DNA from: Candidatus Aenigmatarchaeota archaeon
GTDB taxonomy: Archaea; Aenigmatarchaeota; Aenigmatarchaeia; CG10238-14; SCSR01
Direction of reading: 5' to 3'
DNA length: 64,000 bases
Assembly (NCBI GenBank): GCA_030615205.1
Contig: JAUWZS010000002.1
Coordinates: 257,212 to 321,211, forward strand
The notes under the pieces are model-generated. The model had not been told where the DNA came from. It saw nothing but the letters and a program-made list of their open reading frames with translations, and ran no database searches. Within the stretch, counting starts at the first letter, position 1. Each line of letters starts with the position of its first letter. This document shows positions 1-8,045 of the stretch, one piece after another. The position numbers were made by a program, and so were the translations under genes.

Positions 1-315
1 CAAAAGACGGACTCCACAATTAATATCAAACCCTATTCCGCCCGGACTCAGCCCGCCGTCCTCGTAATCCAACGCAGCCACTCCGCCGATTGGAAATCCA
101 TAGCCGAAATGCATATCCGGCAACGCTATGCTGTGCTTATGGATGCCCGGCAGGAAGGAAACATTGGCAATCTGCTCTATCGCGCCTTCTTCCAGATCAT
201 TCAACAGCTTTTTAGACAAGAAGAGCCGCGCGGGCACCAGCATACCACGTTTTGCTGTTTTTGGCAATTCCCATACGTTTGGCCGGATTTCTTTCAATTG
301 TTCCTTCAAAGTCAT
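1..315 (-). CDS. rtcB: RNA-splicing ligase RtcB, N-terminal part (runs off the window)
   Basis: RtcB joins RNA 2',3'-cyclic phosphate and 5'-OH ends with GTP and Mn2+, and in archaea seals tRNA exon halves. Only the first 105 residues are inside the window. Translating the minus strand from the ATG at 315 gives a typical RtcB start: a [19 protein letters not shown] segment, then [17 protein letters not shown], then [12 protein letters not shown]. The Asp and Cys of the last motif belong to the family's metal site. A GGAG ribosome-binding site lies just before the ATG. Upstream (316-370) is an AT-rich promoter with an AAATATAAAA-type TATA element, and this promoter recurs at about 18.48 kb. 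The identification rests on long near-diagnostic motifs and is firm, although the catalytic C-terminus is not visible. Confidence 0.93.
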   Translation of the reverse strand, partial: MTLKEQLKEIRPNVWELPKTAKRGMLVPARLFLSKKLLNDLEEGAIEQIANVSFLPGIHKHSIALPDMHFGYGFPIGGVAALDYEDGGLSPGGIGFDINCGVRLL

Positions 316-374
316 ATAATCTCCTTTAATTAATTTAGATTGATTTAAATTATTCTTTTTATATTTTTTGTAAA

Positions 375-707
375 TTAAGTAGGTACTGCTATTTTTTCTT
401 TTGCTTCCTCAAAGTAACTGGATGCTAATTCTATTCCTATTTTCATCAATATCTTTACTCTTGCATTTTCTGTGTTTAATTTATATAATTCTGCCTTTCC
501 TATGTTTCTTGTTTTTATTATTATTCTTTTTCTGATCAAATCTTTCCATATCTTACCTATTGTTATTCTAGATATCCCTGCTTCATTCGCTACTTGAGTT
601 TTTGAGTAGTCAAAGCTTGGAAAGGTAAGGAAAAAATCTAAAACTTTTATTAATGGACTTTCTCCAAAAGTTTCTAAAAATATCGACTTTTTTGCTTTTA
701 TGCTCAT
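375..707 (-). CDS. winged-helix transcriptional regulator, 110 aa
   Basis: This is a small cytosolic DNA-binding protein with no signal peptide or membrane segment. Residues about 15-85 have the layout of a winged helix: [20 protein letters not shown], then a [20 protein letters not shown] helix-turn-helix, then a short basic wing ([18 protein letters not shown]). It is divergent from the small gene at 803. The 95-bp space between them carries a TATACA/TGTATA palindrome that could be its own operator. The gene sits just outside rtcB, at the left edge of the accessory block. The exact family and target genes are unknown. An autoregulatory repressor of the divergent pair is the simplest reading. 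Confidence 0.75.
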   Translation of the reverse strand: MSIKAKKSIFLETFGESPLIKVLDFFLTFPSFDYSKTQVANEAGISRITIGKIWKDLIRKRIIIKTRNIGKAELYKLNTENARVKILMKIGIELASSYFEEAKEKIAVPT

Positions 708-740
708 GCTATTTGTATATTCTTACCTCTATTTAAAGAT

Positions 741-769
741 TATACATTCACTGTATATTTTTTATACAT
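741..769. promoter_or_regulatory. palindromic operator candidate between divergent small genes
   Basis: TATACATTCACTGTATA (741-757) is a perfect 6-bp inverted repeat around a 5-bp centre. A further half-site, TATACAT, lies at 763-769, 22 bp (about two helical turns) from the first. The element sits midway between two divergent starts and overlaps the TATA-like sequences. A dimeric winged-helix protein such as the one at 375-707 would fit it. The assignment is inference. Confidence 0.45.
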
Positions 770-802
770 TATATTTATTAAGCCATTTAGCCAATTACTT
801 TT

Positions 803-1093
803 ATGGCAATAGACCTTAAGAAGAAAGAAGTTTCTAATGAGGAAATAGAGGTTGCCTTGTTGCATAAGCTATTTGTAATGCGTGCTGGAGTTAAGTATCA
901 TATTTATGAACCAGATTTACCGAAAGGTTTTCCTCCTCATTTACATAAAAGAGTTTTAAAAGCAGCTAAGAGTTTATATAAGAAAGGATTATTGGCTAAA
1001 TTTCCTCATCGTGAAGAAACCGTTTGGCAGTTGAATTTGAACAAAATAAATGAAATTAAAGAAAGGGTAAAGAGGTTTTATAAAATCCCATAG
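803..1093 (+). CDS. hypothetical small winged-helix-like protein, 96 aa
   Basis: I do not recognise this protein. It is short, soluble and Lys/Arg-rich. Residues about 15-80 read as an all-alpha plus wing arrangement: EIEVALLHKLFVMRAGVKYH, then PHLHKRVLKAAKSLYKKGLL, then AKFPHREETVWQLN. This resembles a winged helix with a basic second helix and a beta wing. It starts at an ATG 96 bp from the divergent regulator at 375-707, and the two probably share a control region. It could be a DNA-binding partner or a small effector of an accessory element; there is no evidence for a specific function. Confidence 0.6.
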   Translation: MAIDLKKKEVSNEEIEVALLHKLFVMRAGVKYHIYEPDLPKGFPPHLHKRVLKAAKSLYKKGLLAKFPHREETVWQLNLNKINEIKERVKRFYKIP

Positions 1094-1187
1094 GCTAATA
1101 AAAAGGTTTTTCTTCAATTCAGATATTTTGGTAAAGCTGGCATTTTTGGAAATTGGATTATAAAATTTAAAACATTATTTAACACTA

Positions 1188-1355
1188 ATAGTGAACTATA
1201 GAAGTGATTACTTGTAGTGATTAGCTATAGTGAACAATAATTAAGATATAAATATTAACAAAAGGTAATAAATAGTAATAGTGAACAATAAAAGTGAACA
1301 AAAAAGATGAAAAGTACGAGTGATGAGTAGAGTTAAATAGCTATAGTGATTATTA
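1188..1355. repeat. 13-bp phased array of AGTGA motifs before a small HTH gene
   Basis: The tetramer GTGA occurs at 1191, 1204, 1217, 1230, 1281, 1294, 1320 and 1346, with a one-base variant (ATGA) at 1307. Successive spacings are 13, 13, 13, 51, 13, 13, 13 and 26 bp. Typical units are ATAGTGAACAATA (1227 and 1278) and ATAGTGATTATTA (1343, directly before the ATG at 1356). The gap at 1240-1277 is AT-rich (GATATAAATATT) and may hold the TATA box. This looks like a tandem operator or iteron array for the winged-helix protein encoded next. A slippage-generated tandem repeat without binding function is the alternative. Confidence 0.7.
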
Positions 1356-1592
1356 ATGGTAAAAAGAAGTAATAACCAGATGAAAGAGCTAGTTGTCAAG
1401 GCTTTGAGGCGGCATCCTGAAGGCCTAACCATCGCTGAGCTTTCTAAACTTTTAAAAGTGCACAGACAGACTGCGACCAAATATCTTTTCGAGCTGATGG
1501 GTGCAAGCGTCATACGCAGGAGATGGATTGGCGCTGCTAGTCTGCACTATCTGAAAAAGGACTTTGAAAAAATTGGAAAGGGTGGATTATGA
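1356..1592 (+). CDS. small winged-helix regulator heading a surface-protein operon (78 aa)
   Basis: This is one of a family of very small DNA-binding proteins in the window. Residues 6-65 form a single HTH plus wing: KELVVKALRRHPEGLTIAEL, LLKVHRQTATKYLFELMG, then a basic wing RRRWIGAASLHYL. The paralogues at 10983 and 21186 share the blocks (H)PEGLTI and TATKY. The gene follows directly on a 13-bp phased repeat array and overlaps the start of the 1880-residue surface protein by four bases (ATGA). It is therefore almost certainly co-transcribed and translationally coupled with it. Autoregulation of the operon through the array is inferred from position. Confidence 0.85.
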   Translation: MVKRSNNQMKELVVKALRRHPEGLTIAELSKLLKVHRQTATKYLFELMGASVIRRRWIGAASLHYLKKDFEKIGKGGL

Positions 1593-4500
1593 AAATTAAT
1601 ATCGGAGTTAAAATCGGCGGAAGTATTAGGAAAAAATCAATAGGTAAGAAATCTATAATTAAGCTTAGTCTGATAGGGATTTTCAGTCTAATTATCTCTT
1701 CAATGATATTTTTTCTTTTCTCTGTTAGACAAGCAAAAGCACAAACGACAGAAGAGCTATGGGTCGATGGTTGGACTGCAGTTACAGAAGAATGGGCTAC
1801 GTCTGGGACAGAACCATGGATTGATGCTTCGGATGCTTCTTACATTGAAGATGACGGGACTCCAGCGTTTGCTACAATGAAGGAGTTCACCTTTACTGAT
1901 TCATCATCTGAGTATGATTCTATAGATAAAATTTATGTTAATGTCTCTATGAGAGCAACTTTGTCTGCCCAGATCTGTGATATTACGGTGTATATTTGGG
2001 ACGGCGACTCCTGGGAAAGTCCTGGTCAAGTACGTGGTATCTATCAGGGGGCGGAGGCGTGGGGGTGGGATTGGAAGGAGATCTCAAGTATCTTGACCAC
2101 CAAAACACAAGTGGATAGTGCAAAACTATATTTTACAACCTTCTTTCTGGAAGCTGGCACTGCCTGTCAGATGGATGCTGCAAAGCTTGATATAACGTGG
2201 ACAGAAGGATTTCCACAATATTACAATACTACAGGACATTCAACCTGTCAATACGGCTGTGTTAATAATACTAACCCTTCTGTGGGAGATGCTGTTAAAT
2301 GGAATGTGAATTGGACAAGTGAAACAAATAAGCTAATAAATGGTTGGATGTTTGAATATAATCAATCTGGCAGCCCTGCTAATGTTACTTCTGCTAATTG
2401 GTCAGATTTTAGGCCAAATGCATCTGAGGGTTATGTTATCAATGGGACTCAAGCGGATAGCACCACTTATGCAAATTTGACTTCTAATGATGATAATTTT
2501 TGGAATATATCAGCAGAAGTTGTTGGAGGGACTGGTTCTACAGAACTTTGGGTTGATGATTTCACAAACGAGTTTACAGACTGGACAGCGAATGCCCCTT
2601 CTCCATATCTTGACAGTGTTGACAGTGGTTATATTACAGTAAATTCAGACGATAGCCAATATGAGGGGAATTTTAGCTTCACAGATAGTGGTGATTTAGG
2701 AGCAATCAGCGATATCAAAATCTGCGTCTATGCCAAGAATGACGCTAATGACAATGGAAAAATTGAAGTATACATTACCAATTCTACTGGTGAATATAGT
2801 GTTGCCTATTTTGTAGCAAATGATGGTTCGTATGCTTGGGAGAACACATCGATTCTGGCTACTTTACCGACCTGGGCTGAAATCAATTCCGCACAGTTGA
2901 GAGTAAGGGCTGAGAGGATCGGTGGCGCAGACATACTTTCTGTCGATGCCGCATTACTTAAAGTTGACCATGTAGCAAAATATTATACAACTACAAATAC
3001 GACAACCAATGCAACCTCTTATCCAAATACTCAAATAGCTGAGATAGATATAACAACAGCCTTTGCTTTTAACGCATCCTCATCAGACAATTGGTACTAT
3101 GAGCTATGGAATTTTGGAAGTTCTCAATGGGAATCAGGAACAAGTGGAACCCTATCAACAACAGAAACAACTCAAACAATAACTAAAACTTCTTCAATAA
3201 GCAATTATGTTAATTCTTCCGGTCATTCTATTGTTAGGATAAAAGTTAATGATTCAACAACTTCTCATAAATTGGCGATAGATTATTTAGAATTTAATGT
3301 AACGCCTTCATGGGCTTGGTCTAATTATACTTATACTATTCAATCTGGAGATGTGGGGAAAGTGATATATGGAAAATTCTATGCCAACGATAGTGGTGGA
3401 AATTGGAATAGTACCGGTCTTATAAATATTACTGTTAGTGGACCAGACCAAACACCACCAACCTATAGCAAAAATGTAACAAACACAACAGCTGCAGGAC
3501 ATCCATGTAACTTTAGTTTGGAATGGGATGATAATCAAGCATTGAGTCCAAATGGTGGATATATATTTTCTACAAACAATTCTGGAACATGGCAGAATGC
3601 TAGTTGGACAGCTTTTACTTCTACTCCACAGAATGCTACTAATACTACAACTTTAAATGATATTATTGGAACAGTTGTTGCATGGTGTTTTTACGCTAAT
3701 GATTCTGCAGGTAACTGGAATGGAACATCATGTCAAGCAGGCAATGAATTTACTTTAACAACAATAGCAAAATGGCTTGAGGTTAATTGGACAATTGGTT
3801 CTGAAATAAATGATACTGAATGTACACCTGGTTCGCCATGTGAATTTAATCAATATGAACAGTTTAAAGCAAATGCTACTGTTATTTGTAAGACTAACCC
3901 AGCTGGTTATTCCTGTGGCTCTGTTTCTGGTAGTATAAGATATAATGAGAGTGGAACCGAGCCTAATCAATTGATAAATATAACAGAAGGGGCAGAGCCG
4001 TTTTATATTGATGATATCATCCACCAAGAAATGCTTCCTACTTATGCAGAAAACAGTACTAATGATGTTACAGATAATGTGAATGAATCTGATAATATTT
4101 ATGGAAGGGAATATTGTGGTACTGCTTCTTGTATTACTCCCTATATCTACATCAACTTTACCACATCTGAAACCTATGAAAATGTAACAATAGAAGTTGT
4201 TGTTCTTACAGCTGGATTTTTGTCTTGTTGGTCTGGTTCAGGTTGGACAACTATAATTTTTAGTTTACCAATTACAGAAGGAAACAAAACTGGTTCACTT
4301 TCAAGCTGTAGCAATGCGGATGGAAATTACACTTTTAGAGCTTGGGATATTGATACAGGTGGTTTCAGAGGTGAAGCAGAAATAAAAATAGATTATATAT
4401 TCCTAAACAGAACAATCGAAGCACAAAACACTGAATCCTGCGGTTCTTTAACAGATGGTTCTTCTTGTCAGCTAAACTGGACAGTAAATGCAACTGGAAC

Positions 4501-7231
4501 CCCCATTTTGTTGCATGTTCTGGATGTTAATTTCACTTCTCCATCGGTAACAGAAAATACAACAGATGATGCTTATGTTAAAATTATACCTTATGGTTGG
4601 TTGAATGCCACCCTGTTAACTCCTACTCCAAATCAATCAACAAACTGGGCACAATATTCTGAACACTGGATAAACGCAACAACAGAATGTAAAGGAGATA
4701 CTGATGCAACTTGTGGGAATGTTGAAGGAACTGCCAGATATGTATTAACAAAATGCTCACCATCTTGTGATTGGCCCACTTACGGACAGAACCAGAATCG
4801 TACAGGTGTATCTACATCTCCTGCTCCAACAACGAACGAGGTGCTATGGAAAGTCAATGTTACAGGTACATTTGATGAGTACTGTGGCCCCATTGTTGTG
4901 AATGGTATTGTTTATCATTGTGGTAAGGACCAAGATGATGAAGGAACAACCTATCATGGATGGGAATACTGTTTTGCATTGAACGCAACAACTGGCGAAC
5001 AGATTTGGAATTTTTCTACAGGTTCGGTTGATGACACACCAACATATAATAACGATGTACTGTTTGTTACTGCTTATGATAAAGATGTTAATAAAACTTG
5101 GGCCTTGAATGCTACTAACGGAACAGAAGTCTGGAGTTTTTCAACAGGTTCATCCCGTTCTGGTGGAAGTCCGGCAGTATACGATGGCAGAGTATTTGTC
5201 TTTAGCACAGATGATTGTAAAGTTTTTGCATTGAATGAAACAACAGGAGATGAGATTTGGAATTATCCTATACCTGATTGTGATATGTTGGCAAGTTCAC
5301 CAACTGTGTGGAACAAGACGTTATATGTTGCAATCTATACAACTACGGCTGATGCTGATACTCTTTACGCCTTTAATGCTACCAGCGACACAGCTCAGAT
5401 AATTTGGCAAAATAATAAAATGCCCAAGGGAGCATGGGACTCTTCACCTTCAATAGATGAAGATGGTAGACTTTTTATTGGTGGTTATACTTACGATACC
5501 CTTTATGCATTTTGGGCTATCAATGGTACTCAAATTTGGAATGCTAGCATGTCTGCATCTAGTTTTGATAGTCACTACTCTACTCCTGCTGTTCATAACG
5601 GAGTTGTTTTTGGAGGTGGAGAAAAGAATGTTCTTTATGCTATCAATGCCTCAAATGGTGCTTCTATCTGGAATTATACGACTTCTGATGATATATACCC
5701 TTCTCCAGCAATTGCCGATGGAATAGTATTTTTCGGAAGTCAGGATACTTACATTTATGCAGTAAACGAAACTAACGGTAACTTAATATGGAGTTATCAA
5801 ACAGGAGGCAGGATATATTCTTCTGCAGCGGTCGTAGATTCTATTATGTATATCGCAAGCGATGATTGGTATTTATATGCTTTTCGCACCATGAAAAACA
5901 TTTCGAATGAAACTGGAGACACACCTTTTTACATAACTGGTCAAAACCCAGATTCTTGCGGTTCAATGAGCTTGGGAAATTCTTGTCAACTAAACTGGAC
6001 GGCAAATGCAACTGGAAGTATAAATTCTACATATATTATAGATGTTAGTTTTACTTCTGATGAGACTAGAGTTGATGCGAATGATACCGATGATGCTTAT
6101 GTTAAAATTATTACAGGAGTAGATAACACACCACCAACCTATAGCAAAAACACTACAAACACAACTGTAGCAGGTGCTGCTGCAAACTTTACAATAAATG
6201 TGACTGATGACAATACTTTGGACTCGACTGCCGGCTACATATTCAGCACGAACAACACTGGCAGCTGGGAGAATGCAAGCTACGTTGCTTTCACCGGCTC
6301 GGGCACAACACTTACAGCTTGGAATGTTACTACACTTAACGATACTACCGGCACGCTCGTGCAGTGGAAGTTCTATGCGAATGACACGAGTAATAATTGG
6401 AATGTGAGTGAGACGTATAATTTGACAACTGTTACTCCTTATCTAGAAGTTACACTCATCAACCCGCCGTCAAGCTATTCAGCTCCACAAAACCAGACTT
6501 TTGCAGTGAACGCATCAGTGTATTGCAGGGGCGGTGAATGCGGCACAGTCAATGGGACAGCTATGTATAATTCAACCACATCAGGCATAGACACACTTAT
6601 ACCAACGTCTGCCACAACACCATTCCATGCAACAGAAGGCGACCAGCCACAGACTTGCGGTGCAATGGAAGCAGACGAGTTCTGCCAGCTGAACTGGACT
6701 GTGAATGCCACAGGAGATGAAGGTACTGTATGGGAGATAGGCGTAAATTTCAGCTCTACTGTTAGCAGTGTTGCAGATAACACTACTGCGAACTCTACAG
6801 TCACTATAACAGTATGTACAGTAGATATATCGCTTGGTTGGGACGCTCTTGATTTCGGTTCAGTCGACCCAGACAGCCTAAAAAACGCGAATCCATATTC
6901 AGGCAATGCAAACAATTTAACCAACATTACAAACAGCGGCACATGCACACTAGAGATATGGATAAAGGGAACATATCTGGAAAATAAAACCTATCCTATT
7001 CATACAATCGGTGTGGGCAATATCAGCTGGGGCAATGAGTCTCTTGGGCACATATCTTACAATGACGCAGTCATCAAAGAGAATATGACCACGTCTTATG
7101 CTTTAGTGAATTCAAGCCTGGCTCAAAACTTGAATGTTACAACGTATTACTGGCTGGAGGTCCCAGCAGTGTACAAAGGAATATATAATGGGAGCATTAC
7201 CATATGCGGCAACTCTACAGATCCGTGTTAG
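1589..7231 (+). CDS. giant secreted surface protein with Ig-like repeats and a PQQ-type beta-propeller (1880 aa)
   Basis: Residues about 24-51 are a membrane-spanning export signal ending in a QAKA|Q-type cleavage site. The rest is extracellular in character, rich in N-x-S/T sequons. Residues about 620-740 and 1500-1620 hold related beta-sandwich modules containing PTYSKN, GYIFSTNN and KFYANDS. Residues about 1060-1434 hold a chain of propeller blades of the YAFNATSGxxIWNYxTG type, as in PQQ/quinoprotein-like repeats (YAINASNGASIWNYTTS, YAVNETNGNLIWSYQTGG). Repeated CGSMxxGxSCQLNWTxNATG segments separate the modules. The C-terminus (about residue 1750 onward) is a final beta domain and no transmembrane anchor is visible, so the protein may be secreted or held by partners. 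Gene order suggests that the next two anchored proteins hold it. The ligand is unknown and no catalytic motif was seen. Confidence 0.8.
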   Translation: MKINIGVKIGGSIRKKSIGKKSIIKLSLIGIFSLIISSMIFFLFSVRQAKAQTTEELWVDGWTAVTEEWATSGTEPWIDASDASYIEDDGTPAFATMKEFTFTDSSSEYDSIDKIYVNVSMRATLSAQICDITVYIWDGDSWESPGQVRGIYQGAEAWGWDWKEISSILTTKTQVDSAKLYFTTFFLEAGTACQMDAAKLDITWTEGFPQYYNTTGHSTCQYGCVNNTNPSVGDAVKWNVNWTSETNKLINGWMFEYNQSGSPANVTSANWSDFRPNASEGYVINGTQADSTTYANLTSNDDNFWNISAEVVGGTGSTELWVDDFTNEFTDWTANAPSPYLDSVDSGYITVNSDDSQYEGNFSFTDSGDLGAISDIKICVYAKNDANDNGKIEVYITNSTGEYSVAYFVANDGSYAWENTSILATLPTWAEINSAQLRVRAERIGGADILSVDAALLKVDHVAKYYTTTNTTTNATSYPNTQIAEIDITTAFAFNASSSDNWYYELWNFGSSQWESGTSGTLSTTETTQTITKTSSISNYVNSSGHSIVRIKVNDSTTSHKLAIDYLEFNVTPSWAWSNYTYTIQSGDVGKVIYGKFYANDSGGNWNSTGLINITVSGPDQTPPTYSKNVTNTTAAGHPCNFSLEWDDNQALSPNGGYIFSTNNSGTWQNASWTAFTSTPQNATNTTTLNDIIGTVVAWCFYANDSAGNWNGTSCQAGNEFTLTTIAKWLEVNWTIGSEINDTECTPGSPCEFNQYEQFKANATVICKTNPAGYSCGSVSGSIRYNESGTEPNQLINITEGAEPFYIDDIIHQEMLPTYAENSTNDVTDNVNESDNIYGREYCGTASCITPYIYINFTTSETYENVTIEVVVLTAGFLSCWSGSGWTTIIFSLPITEGNKTGSLSSCSNADGNYTFRAWDIDTGGFRGEAEIKIDYIFLNRTIEAQNTESCGSLTDGSSCQLNWTVNATGTPILLHVLDVNFTSPSVTENTTDDAYVKIIPYGWLNATLLTPTPNQSTNWAQYSEHWINATTECKGDTDATCGNVEGTARYVLTKCSPSCDWPTYGQNQNRTGVSTSPAPTTNEVLWKVNVTGTFDEYCGPIVVNGIVYHCGKDQDDEGTTYHGWEYCFALNATTGEQIWNFSTGSVDDTPTYNNDVLFVTAYDKDVNKTWALNATNGTEVWSFSTGSSRSGGSPAVYDGRVFVFSTDDCKVFALNETTGDEIWNYPIPDCDMLASSPTVWNKTLYVAIYTTTADADTLYAFNATSDTAQIIWQNNKMPKGAWDSSPSIDEDGRLFIGGYTYDTLYAFWAINGTQIWNASMSASSFDSHYSTPAVHNGVVFGGGEKNVLYAINASNGASIWNYTTSDDIYPSPAIADGIVFFGSQDTYIYAVNETNGNLIWSYQTGGRIYSSAAVVDSIMYIASDDWYLYAFRTMKNISNETGDTPFYITGQNPDSCGSMSLGNSCQLNWTANATGSINSTYIIDVSFTSDETRVDANDTDDAYVKIITGVDNTPPTYSKNTTNTTVAGAAANFTINVTDDNTLDSTAGYIFSTNNTGSWENASYVAFTGSGTTLTAWNVTTLNDTTGTLVQWKFYANDTSNNWNVSETYNLTTVTPYLEVTLINPPSSYSAPQNQTFAVNASVYCRGGECGTVNGTAMYNSTTSGIDTLIPTSATTPFHATEGDQPQTCGAMEADEFCQLNWTVNATGDEGTVWEIGVNFSSTVSSVADNTTANSTVTITVCTVDISLGWDALDFGSVDPDSLKNANPYSGNANNLTNITNSGTCTLEIWIKGTYLENKTYPIHTIGVGNISWGNESLGHISYNDAVIKENMTTSYALVNSSLAQNLNVTTYYWLEVPAVYKGIYNGSITICGNSTDPC

Positions 7232-7257
7232 GTGTAATCAATGTTAGGTGTAAGCAA
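7226..7257. repeat. 16-bp tandem duplication across a stop/start junction
   Basis: TGTTAGGTGTAATCAA (7226-7241) is followed directly by TGTTAGGTGTAAGCAA (7242-7257), 15 of 16 bases identical. The first copy contains the stop codon of the giant surface gene. The second supplies the AGGTG ribosome-binding site and the first base of the ATG of the next gene. The spacer between the two genes is thus made by one duplication. Confidence 0.85.
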
Positions 7258-8045
7258 TGGGTAAAATGAACAAAAAAATGGGAATTGTAATCTTGGCTCT
7301 GTTGATATCTAGTATGGCTTTGTCTAATGCGACCTGCGCTATAAACTTGGGCAGTCTGGCAAAGAAGAACTCTGCAGAAGTCAAACAAGGCGAGACAGCT
7401 GAATTCACTATATTTTTTTGGAACAGGGAAGATTATCCTTATTTGCTATCGCTAAACGCCGAGCAAGTTCCAGATGGATGGACGGTCATCATTGCACCAG
7501 AAAAATTCATTATAAACCAGTCTGAAATAGGACCGCCGTATGATGAAGGAACGAATGCCGAATATGTTAATACACAACATGGGAATGTAAAAGCATCGCC
7601 AGTAAAAGTTTATGTAAAAGTCCCAAGCTCGGCTGAACTAGAAACATATGAGGTGCTTATCAGAGCGCGCACCCATCCTTTAGATGCAGATATAACCGAA
7701 GGTGATCGTGGAACAGGGTTGTCGGTTCTACTAGAAAGAACGTTTAAACTGTCAGTAAAAGTGGTGAAGACCCCGACTTTTTTTGAAGCTTTAGGAGAGA
7801 TGATAGCATCTACTGTTGAAAACCTCAGGAAAAGCATAACTGGTATGGGGTCTGCTATAGCTGAGACAACTTTTTTTGAAGATTTAGGAAAAACGATAAC
7901 GGATAATGTTACTGTTGAAAACTTCAAAAAAGCCATAACTGGTATGGGGTCTGCTATAGCTAGTAATCCAAACATAGTATTGACAGTCTTGATATCTATT
8001 GGTATTTTGCTGATTTCATGGAAGGTGATTTATAAATATGCATAG
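7257..8045 (+). CDS. membrane-anchored surface protein with duplicated C-terminal segment (262 aa)
   Basis: The protein has an N-terminal signal (residues 8-27), an extracellular beta domain (about 30-160) with the NEW3/CARDB-like pattern KQGETAEFTIFFWNRED, and a C-terminal membrane helix at about 238-256 with a short positive tail. Between them lies an internal duplication: TFFEALGEMIAS...ENLRKSITGMGSAIA and TFFEDLGKTITD...ENFKKAITGMGSAIA, a likely helical stalk. The start is the ATG after a tandemly duplicated ribosome-binding site. The gene overlaps the next one by eight bases, so the two are coupled. It probably anchors or presents the giant protein encoded upstream. The function is inferred only from context. 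Confidence 0.75.
   Translation: MGKMNKKMGIVILALLISSMALSNATCAINLGSLAKKNSAEVKQGETAEFTIFFWNREDYPYLLSLNAEQVPDGWTVIIAPEKFIINQSEIGPPYDEGTNAEYVNTQHGNVKASPVKVYVKVPSSAELETYEVLIRARTHPLDADITEGDRGTGLSVLLERTFKLSVKVVKTPTFFEALGEMIASTVENLRKSITGMGSAIAETTFFEDLGKTITDNVTVENFKKAITGMGSAIASNPNIVLTVLISIGILLISWKVIYKYA

Noticed and set aside
1188..1355. Possible CRISPR or replication origin
   Set aside because: Units of 13 bp are too short for CRISPR. An origin is conceivable, but no Orc1/Cdc6 gene or duplex-unwinding pattern is nearby, so an operator array is preferred.
1241..1513. Open frame of 90 codons on the minus strand, rich in Leu/Phe/Tyr
   Set aside because: It is the reverse reading of the 13-bp array and of the regulator at 1356; the hydrophobic look comes from the AT-rich repeats.
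6475..6948. 157-codon open frame opposite the giant surface gene
   Set aside because: Fully inside a clear coding region on the other strand, with no start signal or recognised motif.
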